DNA of 64,000 nucleotides from Streptococcus mitis (GTDB lineage: Bacteria > Bacillota > Bacilli > Lactobacillales > Streptococcaceae), in NCBI RefSeq assembly GCF_013305725.1, contig NZ_CP047883.1, positions 1,219,001-1,283,000 on the forward strand, written 5' to 3'. This document shows positions 39,613-49,669 of this stretch, one piece after another. The translations under genes and the position numbers were made by a program. Positions within the stretch are counted from its first letter, which is position 1, and the number at the start of each line of letters is the position of its first letter. The notes beneath the pieces are model-generated. The model was not told where the DNA came from. It saw only the letters and a list, made by a program, of their open reading frames with translations, and did no database searches.

Positions 39613-39623
39613 AGTAATATTTT

Positions 39624-40094
39624 ATGAACAAATCCGAACACCGACACCAACTCATACGAGCTCTTGTAACGAAAAACAAAATCCATACTCAAGCTGAGCT
39701 ACAAGCTCTTCTTGCCGATAATGATATTCAAGTTACACAAGCTACACTTTCGAGAGATATTAAAAGTATGAACCTCTCAAAAGTACGAGAAGAAGACAAC
39801 TCTTACTACGTGCTCAATACAGGTTCTATCTCAAAATGGGAAAAACGCCTCGAAATTTACATGGAAGATGCTCTTGTCTTGATGCGCCCCGTTCAACATC
39901 AAGTCCTACTAAAAACCCTTCCTGGACTTGCTCAATCCTTTGGTTCTATCATTGATGCTTTGAGCTTCCCCGACGCTATCGCTACCCTCTGTGGTGATGA
40001 TGTCTGCCTTGTCATCTGTGAGGATGCGGATGCTGCCCAAAATTGTTTTGAAGAACTGAAAAAATTCGCCCCTCCATTTTTCTTTGAAGAATAA
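39624..40094 (+). CDS. argR: ArgR/AhrC-family arginine regulator
   Basis: A 156-residue protein with an N-terminal winged HTH ([20 protein letters not shown], then [18 protein letters not shown]) and a C-terminal hexamerisation/arginine-binding domain ([27 protein letters not shown]). Streptococci often carry several paralogues, so the exact member is uncertain. AAGGAG precedes the ATG. No clear promoter is visible in the decayed pepX duplicate, so readthrough from pepX is possible. Confidence 0.88.
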   Translation: MNKSEHRHQLIRALVTKNKIHTQAELQALLADNDIQVTQATLSRDIKSMNLSKVREEDNSYYVLNTGSISKWEKRLEIYMEDALVLMRPVQHQVLLKTLPGLAQSFGSIIDALSFPDAIATLCGDDVCLVICEDADAAQNCFEELKKFAPPFFFEE

Positions 40095-40135
40095 CAAAAT
40101 TCCGTGTCTGATGAGGCACGGAATTTTGTTATATT
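40095..40135 (+). terminator. Terminator between argR and the convergent obg operon
   Basis: A perfect 12-bp stem, CAAAATTCCGTG/CACGGAATTTTG (40095-40106 and 40117-40128), with T-rich flanks on both strands. It probably works in both directions. Confidence 0.85.
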
Positions 40136-40137
40136 CT

Positions 40138-40296
40138 TTACTGAGATGGATTTTCTTTTTTGGTTCGTGCCAATCTCAGAGCACGATTTGGATTGAGACG
40201 ATTAAATAGTTCTTCCAATTTCTTTTCATTCCAAACATCTGCGGCGGAAACGAAATTCCCATCCGCATCTCGGAAAGATATCGGTTTATCTCCCAT
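40138..40296 (-). CDS. Small conserved-type protein (52 residues) after obg
   Basis: ATG at 40296 with AGGAGA at good spacing, 9 bases after the obg stop. The sequence starts MGDKPISFRDADGNFVSAAD and ends RLARTKKENPSQ, soluble and charged with no membrane segment. The position and ribosome site argue that it is translated together with obg. I recognise it only as a streptococcal hypothetical protein and give no function. Confidence 0.75.
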   Translation of the reverse strand: MGDKPISFRDADGNFVSAADVWNEKKLEELFNRLNPNRALRLARTKKENPSQ

Positions 40297-40305
40297 ACCA
40301 GTCTC

Positions 40306-41616
40306 CTAATCTACAAATTCAAACTCAAATTTACCAATTCGGACCAAATCACCATCTTTAGCTCCACGCGCACGAAGGGCTTCATCAACCCCCATACCAC
40401 GAAGCTGACGAGCAAATTTCATGACCGATTCGTCACGATCAAAGTTGGTCATATTAAAGAGTTTCATGAGTTTTTCACCAGAAAGCACCCATGTCGCATC
40501 GTCATCACGACTAATTTCAAAGGCTTTTTCTTCCTCATCAAATCCATAGTAAGCTTCTTCTTCCATATCTGACTCGTCGTAGAGCAAGAATTCTGGTGTC
40601 TTGTCTAACAATTCAGCTGTAGCATCCAAGAGCGTTGCCAGACCTTGCTTGGTCAATCCAGAAATTGGGAAAATAGCTGGTAACTCTTCAAATTCATCAT
40701 AGTTTTCAGCCAATTTTTTCTTGAATTCTTCAAGATTTTCCTGACTTTCAGGCATATCCATCTTATTGGCTACAATAATCTGTGGACGCTCCATGAGTCG
40801 AAGATTGTATGACTCTAGCTCTTTATTAATGGCAAGATAATCCTCATAAGGATCACGGCCTTCGCTAGCTGACATATCAATGATGTGAAGGATGACACGT
40901 GTACGCTCGATATGGCGGAGGAACTGGGTTCCCAAACCAACACCTTGACTAGCACCTTCAATCAAACCTGGTAAATCAGCTACTGCAAATGATTCTCCTG
41001 ATTGGGTACGAACCATTCCTAGATTTGGCACAATAGTTGTAAAATGGTAGGCACCGATTTTTGGTTTAGCAGATGTGATAACACTTAAAAGTGTTGATTT
41101 CCCTACAGATGGGAAACCTACTAAACCGACATCCGCAAGGATTTTAAGTTCCAATTGTAACTCACGTTCCTGACCTGGTTCTCCATTTTCAGAGATTTCA
41201 GGTGCAGGATTTTTCGGTGTCGCAAAGCGGATATTTCCACGTCCACCGCGACCTCCGTGGGCAACGATAAATTCTTGACCATGTTCAATCAAATCTGTCA
41301 AGACCTTGCCAGTCTCCGCATCACGAACTGTCGTACCTTGTGGCACTCGAACTCTGAGATCCTCAGCACCACGTCCATGCATCCCTTTGGTCATTCCTTT
41401 TTCACCAGAATCAGCCTTAAAATGGCGATTGTAGCGGAAATCCATCAAAGTACGTAACCCTTCATCTACAACAAAGACTACATTACCTCCACGACCACCA
41501 TCACCACCCCAAGGACCACCATTAGGGACATATTTTTCACGGCGAAAGGCAACCATACCATCGCCGCCATTACCAGCCTTGACCTTAATCTTGGCTGTAT
41601 CTAAAAACATACTCAT
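40306..41616 (-). CDS. obg: GTPase Obg/CgtA
   Basis: A 436-residue protein. The glycine-rich Obg fold covers about 1-160 ([29 protein letters not shown]). The GTPase domain has [19 protein letters not shown] and NKMDMPES, and the C-terminal OCT domain covers about 360-436. It is an essential ribosome-assembly and stress GTPase. The start [10 protein letters not shown] is preceded by AAGAGAAA. It is followed by the 52-residue gene. Confidence 0.97.
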   Translation of the reverse strand: MSMFLDTAKIKVKAGNGGDGMVAFRREKYVPNGGPWGGDGGRGGNVVFVVDEGLRTLMDFRYNRHFKADSGEKGMTKGMHGRGAEDLRVRVPQGTTVRDAETGKVLTDLIEHGQEFIVAHGGRGGRGNIRFATPKNPAPEISENGEPGQERELQLELKILADVGLVGFPSVGKSTLLSVITSAKPKIGAYHFTTIVPNLGMVRTQSGESFAVADLPGLIEGASQGVGLGTQFLRHIERTRVILHIIDMSASEGRDPYEDYLAINKELESYNLRLMERPQIIVANKMDMPESQENLEEFKKKLAENYDEFEELPAIFPISGLTKQGLATLLDATAELLDKTPEFLLYDESDMEEEAYYGFDEEEKAFEISRDDDATWVLSGEKLMKLFNMTNFDRDESVMKFARQLRGMGVDEALRARGAKDGDLVRIGKFEFEFVD

Positions 41617-41631
41617 TTTCTCTTCTCACTT

Positions 41632-41658
41632 TAAAAAAGGGCTGGGAAATACCCCAGT
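41632..41658 (-). terminator. Terminator of the cpoA operon
   Basis: CTGGG/CCCAG stem (41653-41657 with 41642-41646) followed by CCCTTTTTT on the minus strand, 36 bases after the DUF4044 stop. Confidence 0.65.
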
Positions 41659-41693
41659 CAATAAATGTGCTCTAGTAGAAATTAGATTAAAAC

Positions 41694-41828
41694 TTAAAAC
41701 CTACTAAAAGCACCAAGCGCTGTGGCAAAAATCCCTGCCAAAGTTACAAACAACATTATTAGCACAACAATCAGTGTTAATTTTTCAAACATTGTTTTTT
41801 TACGTTTTCCATTATCTCCAAATGCCAT
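41694..41828 (-). CDS. DUF4044 small membrane protein
   Basis: A 44-residue protein: a basic N-terminus MAFGDNGKRKKTMFEKLT followed by one membrane helix (LIVVLIMLFVTLAGIFATALG). It matches the streptococcal DUF4044 family, whose function is unknown. ATG at 41828 has AAGGAGAAAA. It is the last gene of the cpoA-glycosyltransferase-PspC operon, so a role in membrane or envelope homeostasis is suggested only by context. Confidence 0.85.
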   Translation of the reverse strand: MAFGDNGKRKKTMFEKLTLIVVLIMLFVTLAGIFATALGAFSRF

Positions 41829-41854
41829 TATTTTCTCCTTTTACTTTAATTTTT

Positions 41855-42046
41855 CTAATATTCTGTTGAAACTGGTGCAATTATCCATAAAATAATATAA
41901 GCTACAATTCCTGCCCCATAAAAAAATGCAAGAACACCCCATATTACACGAACAATAGTCGGATCAATATCAAAATAATTTGCGACCCCAGCACATACTC
42001 CAGCAATTTTTTGATCACTACCACTTCTCATCAATTGTTTTTTCAT
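41855..42046 (-). CDS. PspC-domain membrane protein (second copy)
   Basis: A 63-residue minimal PspC protein: RSGSDQKIAGVCAGVANYFD, then one helix (IWGVLAFFYGAGIVAYIILWII). It lacks the charged tail of the PspC protein at 5007-5279. AGAGGAATAG precedes the ATG, 14 bases after the glycosyltransferase stop. Position in the glycolipid operon links it to membrane stress. Confidence 0.9.
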   Translation of the reverse strand: MKKQLMRSGSDQKIAGVCAGVANYFDIDPTIVRVIWGVLAFFYGAGIVAYIILWIIAPVSTEY

Positions 42047-42060
42047 AGCTATTCCTCTTT

Positions 42061-43386
42061 CTATTCTTCATGGTCTTTCCAATAATCTCTTATGCTGATT
42101 AACTGTGTTTTTGAAGCTTTCAGCATGCGTCTAGAGCCTTTTACGGGCACAGCAACCACCTGTTGTGGTAAATACAAAACTGTCTTAAAGATACGCTGAC
42201 TGACCGTATCATCTTTGGCTAAATCTTTCTGGAAATTATTTGAAATAATAGCATCCAGATAGAATTCATGCACCCGTTTTCCAAAATTCTCAGCTGAAAT
42301 CTCATATAATTTCTCTGATAAGGTATGCTCATCCATATCTGGCGTTGCAATCAGAGCTTCTAAAATAGCTCCAGCCAAATCATGTTCACCGTAATACAAG
42401 GTTCCAAACATTTTATCACTGATCAGATTGTCCAGATAGGGATTTCCATGTGCAATGACAGGCGTCCCACTAGCCAAACTTTCCAAGTATGTCAAACCTT
42501 GCGTTTCACTTGTCGATGCCGAGATGAAGAAATCAGCCGCCTTATAGTAAAGAGCGGTCTCACTAGGAGCAATCATCCCTGTAAAGACAACAGAGTCTTG
42601 AATCTCTAGTTTCTGGGCTTGCTCTTTGAGGTCATTCAGATAAGGGCCATCCCCGGCAACTACCAGTTTAACCTTGTCTTCTTCTTTCAGAACATCCGCA
42701 AAGGCTGCAAGTACTGCTTGAATATTTTTTTCATAGGAAATTCTGGAAAGACTAAGCAACATCTTTTCATCATCTTGAATCCCTAGTTTACTACGCAGTT
42801 CTGTCAAATTTTCCTGCTCTATTTCCGGACGCTCAAACTTAGCTAATTCAATCCCAGTAGGAATGACCCGCTTTTCAACCTTGACCTTATAGTCAGATAG
42901 CAAGTCACGAACAATCTCACTCGGACAAATAACCCCATCCACGTCATGAAGAAAACCTCTGACCAGATACTTGACCATACTAGGACGAATCAACATCCCC
43001 TTGGCAATATAATGCACATAGTCTTCGTACTGGGTGTGATAGGTATGAATAACGGGAATTTTCAGTTCACGCGCAATCCAAATCCCCAACAAGCCTAGAG
43101 AAAATTCTGTCTGAGTATGGATAATATCTAGCTGATACTGTTTGGCAATTTCAAGCGCCTTGCTAAAACCTCGATAGGCAAAGCGGCGATCCTTAAAAGC
43201 AAAGAAAGGAACACTTGGAATGCGGATAATTTGCCAATCTTCATAACGATTGACATCCTTATCAGTCGTCGTAAATATAAAAACAGTATGCCCCTGCTTT
43301 TCAAGTTCTGTTTTCAAGGTTCGAATACTGGTTGCAACACCAGAAACCTGAGGAAAATAGGTATCTGTAAATAAACCAATTCGCAT
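42061..43386 (-). CDS. GT4 glycosyltransferase, probable alpha-monoglucosyldiacylglycerol synthase
   Basis: A 441-residue GT-B enzyme beginning MRIGLFTDTYFPQVSGVATS, with the donor-site region SLSRISYEKNIQAVL, VVAGDGPYL and ASTSETQGLTYLESLASGTPVIA. By order and sequence type it corresponds to the pneumococcal gene just downstream of cpoA, reported to glucosylate diacylglycerol. It makes the acceptor for CpoA. It acts at the inner membrane face, and its C-terminal basic stretch (KGSRRMLKASKTQ) may bind lipid. Confidence 0.85.
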   Translation of the reverse strand: MRIGLFTDTYFPQVSGVATSIRTLKTELEKQGHTVFIFTTTDKDVNRYEDWQIIRIPSVPFFAFKDRRFAYRGFSKALEIAKQYQLDIIHTQTEFSLGLLGIWIARELKIPVIHTYHTQYEDYVHYIAKGMLIRPSMVKYLVRGFLHDVDGVICPSEIVRDLLSDYKVKVEKRVIPTGIELAKFERPEIEQENLTELRSKLGIQDDEKMLLSLSRISYEKNIQAVLAAFADVLKEEDKVKLVVAGDGPYLNDLKEQAQKLEIQDSVVFTGMIAPSETALYYKAADFFISASTSETQGLTYLESLASGTPVIAHGNPYLDNLISDKMFGTLYYGEHDLAGAILEALIATPDMDEHTLSEKLYEISAENFGKRVHEFYLDAIISNNFQKDLAKDDTVSQRIFKTVLYLPQQVVAVPVKGSRRMLKASKTQLISIRDYWKDHEE

Positions 43387-43401
43387 AGATTACCTCACTT
43401 T

Positions 43402-44445
43402 TTACTTTCTCCCTAAAGCGGCTTGTTTCTCATAAAAGTCTAACCAGATTTGTAACAGATGCTCTTCTGAATACTCTCTGGAAATATTCTTAGCTTTTTC
43501 TTTCAAATCTTTTAAAGCAGCAGGATTCGCTTGATATTCCAGAATAGCTTCTTTCATCTCTTCTCTGTCTGCTGTAGCCCGATAATCTCCCTCCAAAATT
43601 ACCTTATAAAGATCTAAATCACGCAACATAATCGGAGCTTCACAACTGGCAGCCTCTAAAATCGTCATCGGAAAGAGCTCATTATAACTAGGAAGCAAGA
43701 AAAGATTCGCTAGGGCATACAATTCTCGCATCCGCTCTGGCGATACAATACCTGGAAAAATCAAATTTTTAGGTGGATTCTCCATGATTTTCTTGTAACG
43801 TTCATAACCATCTGTCATACCACCAAAAGAGAAACCACCTGCCCAGATAAAGGTAATTTGCGGCAATTCCTCAGCCAGACGGATAAAATCGTCAATCCCT
43901 TTGCGTTTCTGAACTTGACCAGCACCTACTACGATAAACTGATTGTCACTAAGACCTAGCTCTGTACGCAGTCTCGCTACCTCTTCTTGCGGAAGAGGAT
44001 GCCATTTTTCCTTGTTTACAAAGTTAGGAATATAGGTCACTTTTTCACGTGGAATACCAGCTGCCACCAAATCCTCGATAAACATAGGATTGACCACCAC
44101 CAAATGCTCCATCCGGTTGTAAAAAGAAAATACATAGCGTTTCACAATTCCCTTTAAGAAAAATGGAATTTTTAAACTCCCCTCAAGTGTATCAGGCAAG
44201 AAGTGCACATAGCCAATTTTCCTTCCTGAGCGTTTCTTTTGGAAGGTTGATAAATAATAGGGTAAATCAATTGTATGAAAGTGAGTCACATCTGCCTCGA
44301 TTGGAAGATTTTCTGTAACAATCAATTGGTCCTTGGCATCACGGTGAAGAAGACGAACTAATTCACGGTAGGCACCTGAAACTCCTTGTCCTGCTACTTT
44401 CTCACTTGAACTCAACATATTGATTCGTAATTTCTTTTTTTCCAT
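43402..44445 (-). CDS. cpoA: CpoA glycolipid galactosyltransferase
   Basis: A 347-residue GT4 enzyme with FVNKEKWHPL, VGAGQVQKRKGIDDFIRL and LLPSYNELFPMTILEAASC. Pneumococcal CpoA adds galactose to monoglucosyldiacylglycerol, and mutants alter beta-lactam susceptibility. I start at ATG 44445 (MEKKKLRINML). The 30 residues upstream in the same frame are hydrophobic but lie across the promoter: TATAAT at 44458-44453 ends 7 bases before this ATG, with no Shine-Dalgarno site, so the mRNA would be leaderless. Confidence 0.88.
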   Translation of the reverse strand: MEKKKLRINMLSSSEKVAGQGVSGAYRELVRLLHRDAKDQLIVTENLPIEADVTHFHTIDLPYYLSTFQKKRSGRKIGYVHFLPDTLEGSLKIPFFLKGIVKRYVFSFYNRMEHLVVVNPMFIEDLVAAGIPREKVTYIPNFVNKEKWHPLPQEEVARLRTELGLSDNQFIVVGAGQVQKRKGIDDFIRLAEELPQITFIWAGGFSFGGMTDGYERYKKIMENPPKNLIFPGIVSPERMRELYALANLFLLPSYNELFPMTILEAASCEAPIMLRDLDLYKVILEGDYRATADREEMKEAILEYQANPAALKDLKEKAKNISREYSEEHLLQIWLDFYEKQAALGRK

Positions 44446-44452
44446 AACTACT

Positions 44453-44458
44453 ATTATA
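44453..44458 (-). promoter_or_regulatory. Extended -10 promoter of cpoA, leaderless layout
   Basis: TGATATAAT, AGTAGTT, ATG. It gives the lipid glycosyltransferase genes their own start within the dnaG-rpoD run. Confidence 0.65.
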
Positions 44459-44560
44459 TCATTTTCTTGGAATAAAATCAGCAAAAGAAAGGAGAGACTA
44501 GAGGAAAAGAGGGGGAAATTTCCTCGCTTTTCCAATAATCTCTCACATGTTTTTATAGGT

Positions 44561-44890
44561 TTACTTAATGCCTAGGGCAATGCGTGCATAGCGACTCATT
44601 TTTTCAACAGTCCAGGCTGGATACCAGACTAATTTAACCTCAGTATCCGTTACTTCTGGCACCTCTGTCATGGCATCATAAATCTGATCCGTCAAAAGAT
44701 CTGCCAAGGGACAACCCATAGTTGTCAAAGTCATATCAATCTCTGTTTGTCCTGTGTCGCCGTCAAAACGAATCTCATAGATCAAACCAAGATTGACAAT
44801 ATCGATTCCCAACTCAGGGTCGATGACTTCTTCTAAGGCTGTTAAAATCCGTGTTTTGATATTTTCAATTTGCTCTTCTGTATAAGCCAT
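44561..44890 (-). CDS. SufT-like MIP18/DUF59 protein
   Basis: A 109-residue protein with the family core DPELGIDIVNLGLIYEI and TTMGCPLADLL. DUF59 proteins help mature iron-sulfur proteins. Here no suf genes are near, and linkage is to rpoD. ATG at 44890 has GAGGAAA, 13 bases after the rpoD stop, so I take this instead of an in-frame start 33 bases earlier that overlaps rpoD. Confidence 0.88.
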   Translation of the reverse strand: MAYTEEQIENIKTRILTALEEVIDPELGIDIVNLGLIYEIRFDGDTGQTEIDMTLTTMGCPLADLLTDQIYDAMTEVPEVTDTEVKLVWYPAWTVEKMSRYARIALGIK

Positions 44891-44903
44891 ATTTTCCTCA
44901 CTC

Positions 44904-46013
44904 TTAGTCTTCAATAAAATCACGAAGCGGTTTGCTACGACTTGGTTGGCGTAGTTTTCTCAAAGCCTTTGCTTCAATCTGACGGATACGCTCGCGAGTC
45001 ACGTTAAAGACTTTACCCACATCTTCAAGGGTACGCATTTTACCATCATCTAGTCCGAAGCGCAAGCGCAAGACGTTTTCTTCACGGTCTGTAAGAGTAT
45101 CCAAGACCTCATCCAACTGCTCACGCAAGACGATACGAGTTGTATAGTCCACTGGATTTTCAATCACTTCATCTTCGATAAAGTCTCCAAGGTGGCTATC
45201 ATCCTCTTCACCGATTGGAGTTTCAAGGGATACCGGTTCTTGAGCAATCTTCAAGATTTCACGAACCTTGTCAGGGGTCATATCCATTCGTTCAGCGATT
45301 TGTTCTGGTGTTGGATCTTGTCCCAATTCTTGAAGGAGATTACGCTGTTCACGAACCAATTTATTGATAGTTTCAACCATATGAACTGGGATACGGATGG
45401 TACGAGCTTGATCCGCAATAGCACGAGTGATAGCCTGACGAATCCACCAAGTTGCGTAAGTTGAAAACTTGAACCCTTTAGAATAATCAAACTTGTCAAC
45501 CGCCTTCATCAAGCCCATATTTCCTTCTTGAATCAAGTCAAGGAACTGCATACCACGGCCGACATAACGTTTAGCAATAGAAACAACCAAACGAAGGTTG
45601 GCTTCCGCAAGACGTTGTTTAGCTTCGATGTCACCCGCTTCAACAGCCAGCGCCAATTCTTTTTCCTCTTCATTGGTCAAGAGAGGAACGACTCCGATTT
45701 CTTTCAAGTACATACGGACAGGGTCATTAACCTTAGCCGAAGTTGAACCAATCAAATCCTCATCACTGAGTTCTGGCTCTTCTTCAGTGCTAAGAACACG
45801 CGCACTCGGATTTCCTTCGTTATCTGTGATAGAAATCCCTGCATCCTGAATTCGTTGCAAGAGATCTTCAATCCCATCAGCATCCAAGGTAAAAGGAATC
45901 ACTAGACTTGCATTAATTTCATCATCAGTTGCTGTACCTTTTTGTTTATGATTACGGATAAATTCTGCTACTTGTACGTCAAATGTTGTTACTTCTTTTT
46001 GTTTTGTTGCCAT
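44904..46013 (-). CDS. rpoD: Primary RNA polymerase sigma factor
   Basis: A 369-residue sigma-70. Region 1.1 is short, region 2 has [12 protein letters not shown] and [20 protein letters not shown], then [19 protein letters not shown], and region 4 has [27 protein letters not shown]. It is the housekeeping factor recognising the TTGACA/TATAAT promoters seen throughout this window. It begins 2 bases after the dnaG stop, the conserved dnaG-rpoD operon. Confidence 0.98.
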   Translation of the reverse strand: MATKQKEVTTFDVQVAEFIRNHKQKGTATDDEINASLVIPFTLDADGIEDLLQRIQDAGISITDNEGNPSARVLSTEEEPELSDEDLIGSTSAKVNDPVRMYLKEIGVVPLLTNEEEKELALAVEAGDIEAKQRLAEANLRLVVSIAKRYVGRGMQFLDLIQEGNMGLMKAVDKFDYSKGFKFSTYATWWIRQAITRAIADQARTIRIPVHMVETINKLVREQRNLLQELGQDPTPEQIAERMDMTPDKVREILKIAQEPVSLETPIGEEDDSHLGDFIEDEVIENPVDYTTRIVLREQLDEVLDTLTDREENVLRLRFGLDDGKMRTLEDVGKVFNVTRERIRQIEAKALRKLRQPSRSKPLRDFIED

Positions 46014-46015
46014 TA

Positions 46016-47776
46016 TTACTCCATTCTTCTCTTTTGGGAAATTAAACGTTCCAATTCTTCTAAGGCTCTGTCGGTATCTCCTACATGGCTCGCTTCCTGC
46101 ACTTTCTTTTTAATCCTTAAATTGTCCTTACTGAGGAGGGCACGGTTTCGAGATTCTTCCACTTCCACTAGTTCCTGAGGTAAGATTTCAGATGGTAAAT
46201 CAAGAGCAAGCACTTGATACCAGGCAGTTTCAACTTCAGGTGACTGATGGGAGAGGTCCTCTGATCCGATTTTTCCCTGCTCACTTAATAATTCGTAAAG
46301 AATCTGAAATTCTGGGGTATCAAAGAAAAAATCATCTCGCAAACGATAATCATTCAAAACAACTGGATTCTCAGCCATCCTATAAAGGAGATGAGCTTCT
46401 GCTCTCATAACTGCTGTCAGTTGCCGCGTAACAGGTAAACTGATCGCTACTGGTGCAGGACGCTCCTTGACCCTCTCCTGCCTTTGGAAAATCCGACTTT
46501 CATTTACAATCTGTTCCACCTGCTGATAATCAAAGGAAGGCAGGTTGTCCGCCAGAATGTGGATGTAAGAATTTTGGGCAGTGATAGACTTTTCTTTGGC
46601 GATTAAGGGTGCAATCTTTTCAATGAACTCAATTTGCGCCTGCAAGTTATCGCTATTTTCCGGCTTAAGTTGGTGAATATAAAATTCTATGGGACTAATC
46701 CGAGTCTTGGTTAAGAGATAAGCCAGGTCTTCAGCAGAATTCTTTTGTAAATACTCATCTGGGTCCATGGAATCAGGTACTCGAACAACTTCCACTGAGA
46801 AATCTTTTAATTCCTCCAACGCTTTTGCTGTTGCTGCATGCCCTGCCTTATCACCATCGTAGCTGAGGACAATCTTTTTAGTAAAGTGTTTGAGATGGTC
46901 AACATGTTCCTTGCTCAGAGCCGTTCCCATGGAAGCTACAGCATTCTCTATACCAGCACGGTAGGCGGCGATAACATCCATAAAACCTTCCATCAAGTAG
47001 AGTTCTGGGATTTTCCCAGTTCCTTTTTTAGCCTTGTCCAAATGATACAATTCATAACTCTTGTTAAAAATTGAAGTTGAGCGACTATTTTTATACTTGG
47101 CAGTCTGATTATCTGTTTCTTTCCAGATACGACCTGAAAAGGCAATGACCTGCCCCTTATCATTGGTCAAAGGAAAGATGATACGTCCGAAAAAAGTATC
47201 ATGAAACTGATTACCGTCTGACAAGTAAAACAAGCCCGAATCCAGTAAATCCTTTTCCTCAAACTTATCAGCCAAACGTTGATAGAGATAGGTTCTCTCA
47301 GCTGGAGCCAACCCAATCTGGAAGTGCCTTAGAACTTCGTCTGTCAACCCTCGCTTATATAGATAAGCCCTTGCTTCTTCTCCCATCTTGGTCGTCATGA
47401 GAATTGCATGGTAAAATCGTGCAGCTTCTTCATGCATATCATATAGAGCCTGATGAGGGGAAACCTGTTGAGGACGAGACGGGACAGGCATCGTTAATTG
47501 AATACCGACACGCTCTCCTAAGAGCTGAACGGCTTCCATGAAGGATACACCTTGGTATTCTTCGATGAACTTAAAAACATCTCCTGAGCGCCCACAACCA
47601 AAACAGTGATAAAACTGCTTGTCTTCCACAACGTTGAAAGAAGGAGTCTTTTCACCATGAAAAGGACAGAGCCCTAAATAGTTCCGTCCAGCCTTCTGCA
47701 AAGAAATCACATCACCTATGACTTCCACAATGTTGGCATTGTTTTTGATTTCTTCAATGACTTGTTTGTCAACCAT
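46016..47776 (-). CDS. dnaG: DNA primase
   Basis: A 586-residue protein. The CHC2 zinc ribbon has C37, H40, C58 and C61 ([19 protein letters not shown]). The Toprim core ([36 protein letters not shown]) is followed by a C-terminal helicase-interaction domain. It lays RNA primers at the replication fork. ATG at 47776 has TGGAGG, and an in-frame upstream start lies on top of this site. Promoter TTTACT-17-TATACT is at 47843-47815. Confidence 0.96.
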   Translation of the reverse strand: MVDKQVIEEIKNNANIVEVIGDVISLQKAGRNYLGLCPFHGEKTPSFNVVEDKQFYHCFGCGRSGDVFKFIEEYQGVSFMEAVQLLGERVGIQLTMPVPSRPQQVSPHQALYDMHEEAARFYHAILMTTKMGEEARAYLYKRGLTDEVLRHFQIGLAPAERTYLYQRLADKFEEKDLLDSGLFYLSDGNQFHDTFFGRIIFPLTNDKGQVIAFSGRIWKETDNQTAKYKNSRSTSIFNKSYELYHLDKAKKGTGKIPELYLMEGFMDVIAAYRAGIENAVASMGTALSKEHVDHLKHFTKKIVLSYDGDKAGHAATAKALEELKDFSVEVVRVPDSMDPDEYLQKNSAEDLAYLLTKTRISPIEFYIHQLKPENSDNLQAQIEFIEKIAPLIAKEKSITAQNSYIHILADNLPSFDYQQVEQIVNESRIFQRQERVKERPAPVAISLPVTRQLTAVMRAEAHLLYRMAENPVVLNDYRLRDDFFFDTPEFQILYELLSEQGKIGSEDLSHQSPEVETAWYQVLALDLPSEILPQELVEVEESRNRALLSKDNLRIKKKVQEASHVGDTDRALEELERLISQKRRME

Positions 47777-47814
47777 ACACAATACCTCCATCTTATCATG
47801 GTTTCACGTAAACT

Positions 47815-47843
47815 AGTATAGCTTATTTCTGAAAAAAAGTAAA
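47815..47843 (-). promoter_or_regulatory. Promoter of dnaG-rpoD
   Basis: TTTACT (47843-47838), 17-base spacer, TATACT (47820-47815), leaving a leader of about 32 bases before the ATG at 47776. Confidence 0.65.
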
Positions 47844-47903
47844 CCATTTCATACGCTTTCCGTAATTCTCTTTGTCTTATTTTTCTAGATAGAAAAGAAG
47901 GTT

Positions 47904-47941
47904 AAAAAACTCAGAAACACTTTAATGCTTCTAAGTTTTTC
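47904..47941 (-). terminator. Terminator of the trpXYZ transporter operon
   Basis: AAAAACTTAGAAGCA pairs imperfectly with GTTTCTGAGTTTTT, with T runs on both strands. Confidence 0.65.
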
Positions 47942-47972
47942 TTCTCTATTTTTTAATGAAAATAAAGTTCAT

Positions 47973-48731
47973 CTATTCAAATAATTGATAGTAGTCTGAG
48001 ATTTTCATCTTAGATTTTTCTTCATTATTGAGGTCTTGAATTATACGACCTTCCTTCATGACAATCAGACGATTACCATATTTGAGAGCATCTTCCATAT
48101 GATGAGTAATCATAAGAGCTGTCAACTGATCTTTCTTGACAAATTCATCTGTCAATTCCATGAGGGCAACACTGGTCTTTGGATCAAGGGCTGCAGTATG
48201 CTCGTCTAACAAGAGTAATTCAGGTCGCTTCAAGGTTGCCATCAAGAGACTCAAGGCCTGTCTTTGCCCACCTGATAAGAACTCAATTGGCGTATTCAAG
48301 TGTTTCTCAAGACCATTTCCTACTTTTTCAATGGTTGCCTGAAATTCATCCTTATAGCTAGTCAAGCGTCGTGGTAGCAATCCACGCTTTTCGCCACGAA
48401 ACTTGGCAATCAGGAGATTCTCTGCAACCGTCATACGAGGAGCTGTCCCCATCTTGGGATCTTGGAAGACTCGAGACAGATACTTGGCTCTCTTCTCTGG
48501 TGAAAACTTGGTAACATCTTCACCTAAAATACGGATAGTTCCACTGGTTAGTGATAAGGTTCCTGCAATAGTGTTAAAGAGGGTTGATTTACCAGCACCA
48601 TTTCCACCTAAAATCGTGATAAAGTCCTGTTCAAAGATTTCTAAGGAAACATCATTTAAAATAATCTTTTCTTCATCAAAGCCATTTTTAACAATTTTGG
48701 TTGCATTTTTTAATTCTACAATTGCTGTCAT
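47973..48731 (-). CDS. ABC transporter ATP-binding protein, probable tryptophan importer
   Basis: A 252-residue ATPase with Walker A GGNGAGKST, the signature LSGGQRQALSLLMA, Walker B LLLLDEHTAALD and the His loop ITHHM. It is encoded with a permease and a PF04392-type binding protein behind a Trp T-box, the streptococcal trpXYZ arrangement. The ATG overlaps the end of the permease gene by 4 bases (ATGA). Confidence 0.88.
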   Translation of the reverse strand: MTAIVELKNATKIVKNGFDEEKIILNDVSLEIFEQDFITILGGNGAGKSTLFNTIAGTLSLTSGTIRILGEDVTKFSPEKRAKYLSRVFQDPKMGTAPRMTVAENLLIAKFRGEKRGLLPRRLTSYKDEFQATIEKVGNGLEKHLNTPIEFLSGGQRQALSLLMATLKRPELLLLDEHTAALDPKTSVALMELTDEFVKKDQLTALMITHHMEDALKYGNRLIVMKEGRIIQDLNNEEKSKMKISDYYQLFE

Positions 48732-49663
48732 TTGCTTAACTTGGCTCCTTTCAAGATTGTTTGCTTAAATGTTGGAATCATGAGGCAGACTGCCAAAATC
48801 ACGGCACTGTATAAACGAAGGTAACTTGTATTAAAGCCAAGAGCGATAACCGCCCACACTAAGAATTGATAAGCGATAGACCCGACAACGATGGTAACCA
48901 GACGTTCTGCCAAGCTCAAACTCTTGAAAATAACTTCCCCAATAATCAAACTTGCAAGACCTACAACGATAACCCCAATTCCTCGCGATACATCGGCATA
49001 ACCTTCTTGCTGGGCAATGAGAGCTCCTGCAAGGGCAATCACACCATTTGATAAGACCAATCCCATGAGCTCCATGCGTCCAGTATGAATCCCGAAACTT
49101 CTAGCCATATCAGGATTGTCACCTGTAGCAATATAGGCTTGTCCGAGTTTAGTGTCCAAGAAAAAGAGCATGAGAGCAATAACAAGACTGACAAAGATAA
49201 GACCTGTCAAGAGTTGGTTCAAGTCTGAATCAAAAGGGAAAACATCCTGAATTTGCTTAGTTCCAAGCAGGCCTAAATTCGCACGTCCCATAATCAAGAG
49301 CATGATAGAGTGACAGGAAGTCATCACCAAAATCCCTGAGAGCAAGGTTGGGATCTTCCCTTTTGTATAAAGAAGTCCTGCTGCCATTCCAGCCAAACAA
49401 CCTGCTCCTACAGCAACAAGAGTCGCTAAAAATGGGTTCACGCCTTTGGTTATCAAAGTGACAGCAACAGCTCCCCCAAGAGGGAAGGAACCTTCTGTCG
49501 TCATATCTGGAAAGTTCAAAATCCTAAATGTCATAAAGATTCCCAGACCTAAAATAGCCCAGACAAATCCTTGAGAAATAATAGATAGTATCATCTGTTT
49601 CTTAACCTTTTCTATACGATTTCTATTGTAAAAAATCGGAGGAGATGTCCCCAACTCCTCCAT
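48728..49663 (-). CDS. ABC transporter permease, probable tryptophan importer
   Basis: A 311-residue branched-chain/monosaccharide-type permease with about eight helices and FMTFRILNFPDMTTEGSFPL near residue 43-62. The first 22 residues are hydrophilic, so the true start may be a few codons downstream. It forms the membrane channel for the system described with the neighbouring ATPase and binding protein genes. Confidence 0.85.
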   Translation of the reverse strand: MEELGTSPPIFYNRNRIEKVKKQMILSIISQGFVWAILGLGIFMTFRILNFPDMTTEGSFPLGGAVAVTLITKGVNPFLATLVAVGAGCLAGMAAGLLYTKGKIPTLLSGILVMTSCHSIMLLIMGRANLGLLGTKQIQDVFPFDSDLNQLLTGLIFVSLVIALMLFFLDTKLGQAYIATGDNPDMARSFGIHTGRMELMGLVLSNGVIALAGALIAQQEGYADVSRGIGVIVVGLASLIIGEVIFKSLSLAERLVTIVVGSIAYQFLVWAVIALGFNTSYLRLYSAVILAVCLMIPTFKQTILKGAKLSK

Positions 49664-49669
49664 TGTAGA

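Noticed and set aside
44446..44535. Extended 377-residue start for CpoA with a hydrophobic N-terminus
   Set aside because: The extra codons run through the TGATATAAT promoter and have no ribosome site. The shorter start aligns with the glycosyltransferase fold.
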